Assembly (NCBI GenBank): GCA_030679615.1
Contig: JAUXSJ010000189.1
Location: 1-6,575, forward strand
DNA length: 6,575 bases
Direction: 5' to 3'
Origin: Parachlamydiaceae bacterium
GTDB taxonomy: Bacteria > Chlamydiota > Chlamydiia > Chlamydiales > Parachlamydiaceae
Shown: positions 1 to 5,370 of the stretch, piece after piece
Layout: each line of letters begins with the position of its first letter
Position numbering within the stretch: position 1 is the stretch's first letter
The notes under the pieces: model-generated
What the model was told of the DNA's origin: nothing
Database searches by the model: none
Seen by the model: the letters and a program-made list of their open reading frames with translations, nothing else
Translations under genes and position numbers: made by a program

Positions 1-241
1 GGTCTACTCGTGAGGTTCGGGCATCAGGAAGTTCGGTAATTGATACTACTTCTCCCACAGGCCTTCCGGCATAAGTGACTCGAGTTCCAATATTGACTTT
101 ATCAATATCAGCAAAACGAACACGTAATGTTTTGGCGTTATCTCCTACACTAGGATGTAAAAATAAAAGCATAAAGACAATGACGCACACTGCCAGTATA
201 ACGAAAACGCCAATTAAGATATTTTTAATTGCTGCACCCAT
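1..241 (-). CDS. mlaD: MlaD-like MCE-domain lipid transporter subunit (partial, 5' end of gene)
   Basis: This is the substrate-binding MCE subunit of the Mla-type phospholipid ABC transporter. It is anchored in the inner membrane and forms a periplasmic ring that passes lipids to or from the permease. The first 80 codons are present and the gene continues past the left edge. An N-terminal membrane anchor spans about residues 6-28 (NILIGVFVILAVCVIVFMLL). It is followed by the start of the MCE fold, with KTLRVRFADIDKVNIGTRV and then YAGRPVGEV, the typical hairpin of this family. The ATG lies 5 bp after the mlaF stop, so the two are co-transcribed and probably translationally coupled; an AAGG sits about 11 bases upstream. 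The family is assigned from the anchor plus the GxxVxxxGxxVGxV pattern; which MCE paralogue it is cannot be settled without the rest of the gene. Confidence 0.85.
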   Translation of the reverse strand, partial: MGAAIKNILIGVFVILAVCVIVFMLLFLHPSVGDNAKTLRVRFADIDKVNIGTRVTYAGRPVGEVVSITELPDARTSRVD

Positions 242-246
242 AAGTA

Positions 247-1020
247 TTAAGAACCTTTTCCATTTTTATAATTCTCAATCCGTGATTTGTCAATAATCGC
301 GTTTTGAAAAAATTCATGTAAGACTGGATCATCAATATGGAGAAAATCTGAAGGGGACGCAACTTGTACGATTTTTCCATCTGAATGAAAAGCCAAACGA
401 TTTCCTACTTTAAAAGCTGAAGTAATATCATGAGTCACAACAACGCTCGTTGCATTCAATGTTTCTTTAGTTTGATTAATCAGATCATTGATTTGCATAG
501 AGGTAATGGGATCAAGCCCAGTCGTTGGTTCATCATAAAGAATGATTTCAGGACGATAAACAATAAGACGTGCTAAAGCAGCTCTTTTTCTCATTCCACC
601 AGATAATTCCGAGGGAAGTTTTTTTTGTATTCCAGATAACCCGACCATGTTAAGAGCGTTTTCGACTCTATCTTGAATTTCAGATTCGGAAATATCAGAT
701 GGATGCTCTCTTAGATAATAAGCTACATTTTCTCCAACATCTAGAGAGTCAAAGAGTGCAGAACCTTGAAATAACATTCCCATGCGTTTTAATCCTGGCC
801 TTACGGCGCGATAACTTAAATCTGTGACCTTCACTCCATCTATTTCAATAGAACCTTTATCGGGCATTTCCAGTCCAATAATTTGTTTTAATAAAACACT
901 TTTGCCAACGCCGGATCTTCCTAAAATAACAAGAGTCTCCCCATCGAAAATATCGAGAGATAGTCCTTTTAAGACCTCTAATTTGCCATAACGTTTCCAA
1001 ACATCTTTGACACTAATCAT
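247..1020 (-). CDS. mlaF: MlaF-like ABC transporter ATP-binding protein
   Basis: This is the cytoplasmic ATPase that powers the MlaE permease and MlaD in phospholipid transport. The 257 residues carry a full set of ABC motifs: Walker A GRSGVGKS at 34-41, Q-loop Gln85 in GMLFQGSALFDS, signature LSGGMRKR at 139-146, Walker B IILYDEP at 159-165 with catalytic Glu164, D-loop GLD at 168-170, and switch His197 in VVVTHD. The FQGSALFDSLDVGENV stretch and the LSGGMRKRAALAR signature are characteristic of the MlaF/MKL subfamily rather than of ABC importers in general. The length is slightly under the roughly 270 residues of E. coli MlaF. It lies 22 bp after mlaE and 5 bp before mlaD on the same strand. 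There is no clear Shine-Dalgarno before the ATG. All catalytic residues are present, so it should be active. Confidence 0.95.
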   Translation of the reverse strand: MISVKDVWKRYGKLEVLKGLSLDIFDGETLVILGRSGVGKSVLLKQIIGLEMPDKGSIEIDGVKVTDLSYRAVRPGLKRMGMLFQGSALFDSLDVGENVAYYLREHPSDISESEIQDRVENALNMVGLSGIQKKLPSELSGGMRKRAALARLIVYRPEIILYDEPTTGLDPITSMQINDLINQTKETLNATSVVVTHDITSAFKVGNRLAFHSDGKIVQVASPSDFLHIDDPVLHEFFQNAIIDKSRIENYKNGKGS

Positions 1021-1042
1021 GGTTTATTCATTGGGTTAAATT

Positions 1043-1834
1043 TTAAAACCATTTTGCAAACCATTCGTTAAGAAAATTATAGGAGGAGTTTAATCCGAGA
1101 GTTAAGAGGAAATTTATAATGAGAATAACGGAATAACAAATGACCACACTACTCGTTGTTGATCGACCTACCCCTGCCGCACCACCGGTTGTCGTCATTC
1201 CTTTATAACAAGAAATGGTGACAATGATAATTCCAAACACAAAGGCTTTGACCATTCCACTCACAAAATCAAAGGTTGTAACATGTTCAGGTAATGGATC
1301 TAAAAATGAACTTGGAGCCATTTTGTATAAACCCACTGCGATCATATATCCTCCCAAAATTCCCATGAGAGAACTAAAAACAGTCAGTAAGGGCATCATA
1401 AAAAAACCAGCGATAAAACGAGGTGCGACTAAATAACGAAGTGGATTAACAGACATTGTTTTCATCGCATCAATTTGTTCGGTGACACGCATGGTTCCTA
1501 ATTCTGCACACATAGCAGCCCCGACTCTTCCGGTGACCATAAAAGCTGTAAGAACAGGGCCCAATTCAACCAACATAGCTTTTGTGACCATGAGTCCTGT
1601 TGCACTCGCTAAGCCTTTGTCTGATAATTGAAAAAAAGCTTGTGCAGCAAGCACCATTCCTGTCGAAAAACCCGTAATCGCTACAACAGGCAAGGACATC
1701 ACTCCGATACTAAACATTTGGTCACGAATTAATACCCATGAAGGAGGGCGACGTAAACAGACCCAAATAACTCCCGTGATGAGAAGGACGTAGTCCCCAA
1801 TTGCGGAAAGAAATGAGAAGAAGCCATTATTCAT
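1043..1834 (-). CDS. mlaE: MlaE-like ABC transporter permease
   Basis: This is the inner-membrane permease of the Mla/MCE lipid transporter. The 263-residue length is normal for the family. A membrane-associated N-terminal helix (about 11-29) precedes membrane segments near 43-65, 91-110, 139-167, 191-210 and 228-248. The family hallmark runs from about residue 90 to 124: ELGPVLTAFMVTGRVGAAM, then the AELGTMRVTEQIDAM coupling segment expected to contact MlaF. A conserved GVGRSTTSSVV lies at 221-231 before the last helix. It is the first gene of the operon, transcribed away from efp; the order E-F-D differs from the F-E-D-C-B order of E. coli. The 5' leader is about 50 nt, if the promoter at 1891-1919 is correct. 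There is no strong ribosome binding site before the ATG, but the N-terminus fits the family. Confidence 0.95.
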   Translation of the reverse strand: MNNGFFSFLSAIGDYVLLITGVIWVCLRRPPSWVLIRDQMFSIGVMSLPVVAITGFSTGMVLAAQAFFQLSDKGLASATGLMVTKAMLVELGPVLTAFMVTGRVGAAMCAELGTMRVTEQIDAMKTMSVNPLRYLVAPRFIAGFFMMPLLTVFSSLMGILGGYMIAVGLYKMAPSSFLDPLPEHVTTFDFVSGMVKAFVFGIIIVTISCYKGMTTTGGAAGVGRSTTSSVVICYSVILIINFLLTLGLNSSYNFLNEWFAKWF

Positions 1835-1877
1835 GGATAATCACATCAGTCTAAATTATTTATTTGGAATAAAAGCA

Positions 1878-1889
1878 CACTTTAAAGTG
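1878..1889. promoter_or_regulatory. 12-bp perfect palindrome at the predicted mla transcription start (possible operator)
   Basis: CACTTTAAAGTG reads the same on both strands. It starts two bases downstream of the predicted minus-strand -10 box (1891-1896) and covers the expected transcription start. A protein bound there would block the mla promoter. The position is seen directly in the sequence; the operator role is inference and no regulator is known. Confidence 0.35.
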
Positions 1890-1890
1890 A

Positions 1891-1919
1891 ATAGTAGGAG
1901 ACTGTGAGATAAGAGTCAA
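1891..1919 (-). promoter_or_regulatory. Sigma70-type promoter for the mlaE-mlaF-mlaD operon
   Basis: Read on the minus strand, a -35 box TTGACT (1914-1919) is followed by a 17-bp spacer and a -10 box TACTAT (1891-1896). The match is five of six and four of six bases with ideal spacing. Transcription would start near 1884, giving a leader of about 50 nt to the mlaE ATG at 1834. Confidence 0.6.
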
Positions 1920-1944
1920 GTAGAGGAAATGTTCCGCTAGACTT

Positions 1945-1973
1945 TTCACCATGAAATTGTTTATGATTATATT
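1945..1973 (+). promoter_or_regulatory. Candidate promoter for efp-epmA
   Basis: TTCACC (1945-1950), a 17-bp spacer and TATATT (1968-1973) give a four of six and five of six match to sigma70 boxes. The start would be near 1980, leaving a leader of about 38 nt. It does not overlap the divergent mla promoter boxes (1891-1919), so both could be used at once. Confidence 0.4.
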
Positions 1974-2017
1974 CATCTTAATTGAAATTTTATTAGTAAA
2001 ACGAGGGGATTTTTTAC

Positions 2018-2593
2018 ATGGCGCAGCAAGCGAGTACAAACGACATTAGAGGTGGTTATAAAATTGAAGTAGAGGGGCAACCATATATCGTTGTCGCCAA
2101 TGAATTTGTCAAACCTGGTAAAGGACAAGCCTTCAACAGAATGAAGTTAAAACATTTATTAACAGGTCGTGTCGTTGAAAAAACATTTAAGTCTGGCGAA
2201 AAATTTAATTTAGCTGATGTGTCCGAGAGTGAAATGAGACAACTTTACAAAGAAAATGATGGTGTTGTCTTCATGGATGAAAAAACATACGAGCAAATTA
2301 ATATTCCATTTGAAAATATTGGAGATACTTCTCAATGGTTAATAGATGATCGTTTATATACTGTTATTTTTTATAATGGTCAACCTGTTAACGTTGAACC
2401 GCCTACGTTTATGGAAATGAAAATTATTGAAACATCACCAGGTGCTCGCGGTGATACAGCTTCGGGTAGAGTTCTTAAGCCGGCTATTTTAGAAAGTGGG
2501 GCTAAAACTCAGATTCCTATTTTTGTAGAAGAAGGCGAAATCATTAAAGTAGATACAAGAACAGGTGAATATGTTTCTCGCGTCACCGCTTAA
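2018..2593 (+). CDS. efp: Elongation factor P
   Basis: EF-P binds the ribosome between the P and E sites and rescues stalls at proline-rich stretches. The 191 residues cover the three usual domains: a KOW-like domain I (about 1-65), OB domain II (about 67-128) and OB domain III (about 129-187). The domain I tip reads EFVKPGKGQAF, with Lys35 equal to E. coli Lys34, the residue that receives the beta-lysyl group. Domain III carries the EF-P signature around KPAILESGAKTQIPIFVEEG (154-173) and the RTGEYVSR end. A GAGGGG Shine-Dalgarno (2003-2008) sits 9 bases before the ATG. The gene overlaps the following epmA, so the substrate and its modifying enzyme are made from one transcript. Chlamydiae are known to carry two EF-P paralogues; the lysine-type loop marks this copy as the likely modified one. 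Confidence 0.97.
   Translation: MAQQASTNDIRGGYKIEVEGQPYIVVANEFVKPGKGQAFNRMKLKHLLTGRVVEKTFKSGEKFNLADVSESEMRQLYKENDGVVFMDEKTYEQINIPFENIGDTSQWLIDDRLYTVIFYNGQPVNVEPPTFMEMKIIETSPGARGDTASGRVLKPAILESGAKTQIPIFVEEGEIIKVDTRTGEYVSRVTA
2563..2573 (+). promoter_or_regulatory. Ribosome binding site and ATG that decide the epmA start
   Basis: AGG at 2563-2565 lies five bases before ATG 2571, inside the end of efp. The alternative GTG at 2565 is in the same frame, two codons earlier, but has only a weak AAGA upstream and its G is part of the AGG. ATG 2571 is therefore preferred. Confidence 0.45.
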
Positions 2594-3560
2594 TACGGAA
2601 GAACTCGCAGACTTTTCAAGTAAGAAGCATCGGCTTTTGGATCGTGCCTTTATGTTTAAAAAGGCACGAGACTTTTTTTACTCAAAAAAAGTACTCGAAG
2701 TAGACTGTCCAATTCTAAGTTCAAAGGCTTCGATTGATGCTCATATTGATTTAATTTCAGCTATTTATCGAAACGAAGAAATTTATTACCTACATTCTTC
2801 GCCAGAATTTGCAATGAAACGCCTTTTAGCAGATGGATTAGGCGACATTTATCAGTTATCTCATGTTTTTAGGGATGGAGAATTCAGTGAAAAGCATAAT
2901 CCTGAATTCACAATGGCAGAATGGTATCGATTAGGGTTTAGTTTAGAAGAAATGATTGAAGAAACATGTGAATTTATTCAGTTATTTCTTGGTCATCTTC
3001 CTTGTAGAATTGTGAATTATCGTGAGGTTTTTTTGCAATTTACAGGAATAGATTATGTGCACGTAAGTGAAAATGAATTGTTTCTTTTTATTAAAGAAAA
3101 AGACATTAGTTATTATCCTTCTGTGTTTGAAGAAGGGAAAGATGCGCTTTTAAATTTAATTTTAGGATCTTACATTGAACCTTTTTTAGGGAAAAATGAA
3201 CTATTTGTTTTAGCTTACTATCCAGCATCTCAAGCAGCTTTGGCGAAAAAGCGCCAGCATCAAGACGAAACTGTTGCTGAGCGTTTTGAAATATATTACC
3301 AAGGAATTGAGTTAGCTAATGGGTATCATGAATTAACACATGGAGAGGAACAACGCAAACGCTTTGAGGAATCGAATGAAATGCGGCGATTTTTGGGTAA
3401 AAAATCTTTACCCATTGATGAACATTTTTTGAGTGCTTTGCAAAAAGGGTTACCAGATTGCTGTGGTGTTGCTGTTGGATTTGATCGTTTAATGATGCTC
3501 CGTCAAAAACAAAAGGAAATTCAAGAAGTCTTGCCTTTAGGATGGAATGAAGTGTCTTAA
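2571..3560 (+). CDS. epmA: EF-P--(R)-beta-lysine ligase (EpmA/GenX/PoxA)
   Basis: EpmA is a truncated class II lysyl-tRNA synthetase paralogue that attaches (R)-beta-lysine to the conserved lysine of EF-P instead of to tRNA. The product is 329 residues from ATG 2571, or 331 from the in-frame GTG at 2565; E. coli EpmA has 325. It lacks the N-terminal anticodon-binding domain of LysRS. Counting from GTG 2565, motif 1 is near LEVDCPIL (44-51), followed by HSSPEFAMKRLL (77-88). Motif 2 is FRDGEFSEKHNPEFTMAEWYR (102-122, with Arg103), the substrate region is GIELANGYHEL (247-257), and motif 3 is GVAVGFDRLMML (301-312, with Arg308). Ala303 matches the E. coli Ala298 that replaces a LysRS glycine and goes with beta-lysine use. 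The gene overlaps efp by 23 bp. EpmB, which makes beta-lysine, is not in this window. Confidence 0.93.
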   Translation: MFLASPLNTEELADFSSKKHRLLDRAFMFKKARDFFYSKKVLEVDCPILSSKASIDAHIDLISAIYRNEEIYYLHSSPEFAMKRLLADGLGDIYQLSHVFRDGEFSEKHNPEFTMAEWYRLGFSLEEMIEETCEFIQLFLGHLPCRIVNYREVFLQFTGIDYVHVSENELFLFIKEKDISYYPSVFEEGKDALLNLILGSYIEPFLGKNELFVLAYYPASQAALAKKRQHQDETVAERFEIYYQGIELANGYHELTHGEEQRKRFEESNEMRRFLGKKSLPIDEHFLSALQKGLPDCCGVAVGFDRLMMLRQKQKEIQEVLPLGWNEVS

Positions 3561-3663
3561 GGTTAATGGTTTTTGTCTATTTAAGTACAAGTTGCAAAAA
3601 AAATAAACCACAGAGATCACTCGATTTTAAGCTTTTTTACTCAATAGCTATGCCTTCATAATG

Positions 3664-3680
3664 ATTTTGGAGTGCGAAGA
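3664..3680 (+). repeat. Outer inverted repeat, left arm
   Basis: The reverse complement of this segment matches 4053-4069 at 16 of 17 bases (TCTTCGCA-C/T-TCCAAAAT). Looser similarity, including a shared GAGTAA, continues outward for about 25 bp on each side. The two arms enclose the REP-like pair, so the whole stretch of about 405 bp could be one mobile or duplicated unit. Confidence 0.5.
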
Positions 3681-3712
3681 AAATGTATTAAACTGAAAGG
3701 GTTTGTCGAGTG

Positions 3713-3769
3713 TTTTGTAGCCTAGACTTTAGTCTGGGTTTGTTTTTGCAGGCTTTAGCCTGCATGTCC
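3713..3769 (+). repeat. REP-like repeat, left copy (two palindromes)
   Basis: This is one arm of a 57-bp inverted repeat; it matches the reverse complement of 3897-3953 at 51 of 57 bases with no gap. It contains two short hairpins: AGACT-TT-AGTCT (3724-3735) and TGCAGGCT-TT-AGCCTGCA (3747-3764, 8-bp perfect stem). A pair of GC-richer palindromes joined by a T-run, in an otherwise AT-rich spacer, is the architecture of REP/BIME elements moved by RAYT (TnpA-REP) transposases. The RAYT link is inference; none is encoded here. Confidence 0.8.
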
Positions 3770-3774
3770 AGTTA

Positions 3775-3912
3775 AGAATTGGCATAGAAACTGCCATTGG
3801 GATAGTTTTCGATAATCTCGGCTTTAACAGTTTACATGATATACTCCCCATTTTCACGTAGAATAATAGCATCTCTAGTTGGTGTTTTAATTAGCGGGAC
3901 TTTTAGGCTAAC
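3775..3912 (-). pseudogene. Possible remnant of an RND efflux periplasmic adaptor (HlyD/AcrA-like) gene
   Basis: On the minus strand the segment between the repeat arms reads VSLKVPLIKTP, then TRDAIILRENGEYIM, then a TAA (3832-3834), and then TVKAEIIENYPNGSFYANS to a second stop. The first part resembles the strand near the end of membrane fusion proteins that reads roughly 'vPrdAlvrrgngeyV'. It has no start, is far too short and is interrupted, so at best it is debris. The first codons overlap the right repeat arm, which suggests the repeat inserted into or beside the old gene. The family call is weak pattern memory, not an alignment. Confidence 0.25.
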
Positions 3913-3953
3913 GCCTGCAAAAACAAGCCAAGACTAAAGTCTAGGCTACAAAA
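3897..3953 (-). repeat. REP-like repeat, right copy (inverted)
   Basis: This is the inverted partner of 3713-3769, with six mismatches in 57 bases. The AGACT-AA-AGTCT hairpin is intact (3931-3942). The second hairpin is decayed: AGGC/GCCT remains but the outer TGC is lost on one side. This copy has therefore drifted more than the left one. The spacer between the arms is 127 bp, so a transcript across both could fold into one long hairpin. Confidence 0.8.
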
Positions 3954-4052
3954 TATTAGAAGTGCGTTGAAAAGCTCTTGCAGTTGAATATTTCATTTCC
4001 ATGGACTTTTTTATAGGTCAAAAAAAAGATGTGTCTAACTGTAAACAAAAGG

Positions 4053-4069
4053 TCTTCGCATTCCAAAAT
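4053..4069 (-). repeat. Outer inverted repeat, right arm
   Basis: Partner of 3664-3680 (16 of 17 bases when inverted). It lies 99 bp outside the right REP-like copy, while the left arm is only 32 bp outside its copy, so the unit is not symmetrical. Confidence 0.5.
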
Positions 4070-4247
4070 ATAATCTGAGGACTTTTCGAGTAAGATAAAA
4101 TTAACTTGATTGTTAAGAGATCAAACTTGCGATTTTAAAATTGTAGACCCTTGCTTTGAATAAATAAACCAAAGTCGAATCATTGTTCCTATTAATTTTT
4201 TGTTACTTTATTTGACAGTATTGCTTGAGTGATAATTATGAGTAATT

Positions 4248-4268
4248 ACAATTAACATTGTTTTTTTT
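4248..4268 (+). terminator. Weak intrinsic terminator-like hairpin
   Basis: ACAAT-TAAC-ATTGT (5-bp stem) is followed by a run of eight T on the plus strand. It points away from epmA, but that gene ends nearly 700 bp upstream, and the stem has only one G-C pair. It might stop read-through towards the convergent GNAT gene. Confidence 0.25.
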
Positions 4269-4323
4269 AAATTTACTTAATGCGTATACTTATAGTAATG
4301 CATTGATGCTTCCATGAATGAGC

Positions 4324-4893
4324 TTAAGTAGCCTCATCGATTGATAATTCCATATAATATGGATTAATGTATTGAAATTTTAATTTTTCATAAAATGGAA
4401 ATGAAGTTTCAGAAGGATACACACACAATTTTTTTATTTTTTTATTAATCATTTTATTATTAAAATATGAAATAATTTGTGTTCCAACGCCCTTTGTACG
4501 TTTAATTGGGTTATTTAAAGAGCATTCAAGGTTACTTGGTTTTGTAGCGAGATAATCAAGTGAAAATTTATTTTTTTTTCTTTCATATTGAGCAATTCCT
4601 TGAATGCGATGATGCGTATCTATGCATTTAATCATTTTAAATTTATTTGTATTGTTAAGTTTAAGCAATTCAATATTTGCAGATATTTTTGAATAAATAG
4701 TATTTGCATCATCTAATAGATCAAGTTCTTTATTTAATGTAGGGATGTCTTCGATCTCTTCAATTTTCTTTTCAATTTCATTATTCCATTTATCTACCAA
4801 GTTTTTAATTTTTAAAAACTCATCCTTCTTGATTTTAGAAACAATTAACGAAGGGTTTTGAACAGGTGAGGATGTATGGATTTCTAAATTCAT
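4324..4893 (-). CDS. GNAT-like N-acetyltransferase domain protein
   Basis: The protein has 189 residues and probably transfers an acetyl group from acetyl-CoA to an unknown amine substrate. The GNAT signals are in the C-terminal half: strand IQGIAQYE (97-104), strand SLDYLAT (111-117), the acetyl-CoA loop RTKGVGTQII (132-141; the R-x-x-G-x-G pattern), strand LCVYP (146-150) and the closing FPFYEKLKF (155-163). The N-terminal half, about residues 20-80, is rich in Lys, Glu, Leu and Ile and looks like long helices, possibly coiled coil; this is not typical of a minimal GNAT. Codon use is markedly more AT-rich than in the mla or efp genes, with long A and T runs, which suggests acquisition or relaxed selection. 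The start has no good Shine-Dalgarno; a perfect TATAAT lies at 4925-4930 (minus strand) without a good -35. It is a single-gene unit, and its substrate cannot be read from context. Confidence 0.65.
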   Translation of the reverse strand: MNLEIHTSSPVQNPSLIVSKIKKDEFLKIKNLVDKWNNEIEKKIEEIEDIPTLNKELDLLDDANTIYSKISANIELLKLNNTNKFKMIKCIDTHHRIQGIAQYERKKNKFSLDYLATKPSNLECSLNNPIKRTKGVGTQIISYFNNKMINKKIKKLCVYPSETSFPFYEKLKFQYINPYYMELSIDEAT

Positions 4894-5165
4894 GTCATAC
4901 TACTTAATAATTAATAATATATAAATTATAATCTAAAATTTTAAATTTAATTTAATATTATCGTTAAAATTGCATAAATTTATTTATTAATATGAGAAGA
5001 GTTAGTTTGGTGAAGGTTGCAATGTTTTTTAAAATTAATCGACTATGAATATATTTCCATTTGCGGATTAGCTTGAAATGAGAATTTAATCATCAATAAT
5101 GCAAATCGGAGGTCTTCCCTACAAATAAAAAGACTATTCTATTGATTAAAAATTCGATCCAACAG

Positions 5166-5189
5166 AAGTGGAATTTAATCGTTCCACTT
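5166..5189. repeat. Hairpin with perfect 8-bp stem
   Basis: AAGTGGAA (5166-5173) and TTCCACTT (5182-5189) pair around an 8-nt loop. No T-run follows on either side, so it is not an intrinsic terminator. It stands alone in the AT-rich spacer about 110 bp upstream of the collagen gene promoter. A regulatory or RNA-structure role is possible but not shown. Confidence 0.4.
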
Positions 5190-5300
5190 ATGGCTTGTCT
5201 ACAGTCACTGGAAGGATGACAATTATCTTAATGTTGTGATTAGAAGCCTATTCTTTATTTCCTTTCGGAAATATCTTACAAATTAGACTAAAAAAAATTT

Positions 5301-5329
5301 TTCACTAGAATAGTAATAAATATTTTAAT
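5301..5329 (+). promoter_or_regulatory. Candidate promoter of the collagen-like gene
   Basis: TTCACT (5301-5306), a 17-bp spacer and TTTAAT (5324-5329) match sigma70 boxes at four and five of six bases. An A/T tract just upstream (5289-5300) could act as an UP element. The leader would be about 35 nt, ending in the Shine-Dalgarno TAAGGA (5359-5364), six bases before the ATG. Confidence 0.45.
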
Positions 5330-5370
5330 AAATAATATACGGAATCAAAAAAATTAAATAAGGAATCGCG

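Larger units (their letters stand above)
3561..4323. other. Gene-free region with nested inverted repeats
   Basis: This region of 763 bp lies between the convergent epmA and GNAT genes and has no intact reading frame. It holds the REP-like repeat pair, an outer inverted repeat and a possible gene remnant, all listed separately. No convincing intrinsic terminator follows epmA. Only a weak TGGTTT/AAACCA pairing near 3567-3610 is seen, without a T-run. From 4098 to 4323 I see AT-rich sequence and one weak terminator-like hairpin. Confidence 0.7.
4894..5370. other. AT-rich intergenic region upstream of the collagen-like gene
   Basis: This 477-bp divergent spacer lies between the GNAT gene and the collagen-like gene. 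Positions 4900-4990 are almost pure A and T and would be easily melted or bent. The middle holds a hairpin (5166-5189). The last 75 bp hold the promoter and ribosome binding site of the collagen gene. Short open stretches around 5150-5285 in two frames give protein-like strings but no start or recognisable family, so no gene is called. Confidence 0.6.

Noticed and set aside
75..296. Plus-strand frame of 73 codons at the left end
   Set aside because: It lies antisense to mlaD and the end of mlaF, both of which carry clear family motifs.
1215..1436. Plus-strand frame of 73 codons inside mlaE
   Set aside because: Antisense to a conserved membrane permease; no start signal.
3713..3953. CRISPR array or tRNA-like structure in the repeat pair
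   Set aside because: There are just two copies, they are inverted rather than direct, and no cloverleaf or spacer pattern is present.
3994..4077. Small plus-strand frame with MDFFIGQKKDVSNC
   Set aside because: Only 25 codons from the ATG (4000), no ribosome binding site, no recognisable family, and it runs into the outer inverted repeat. It may be gene debris but this cannot be supported.
4212..4240. Perfect -35 box TTGACA in the spacer before the GNAT gene end
   Set aside because: The only -10-like sequence, GATAAT, is 13 bp away, which is too short. Nothing transcribed from it could be identified.
4905..4990. Replication origin suggested by the extreme A+T stretch
   Set aside because: No DnaA boxes or iterons are seen, and no replication gene is adjacent.
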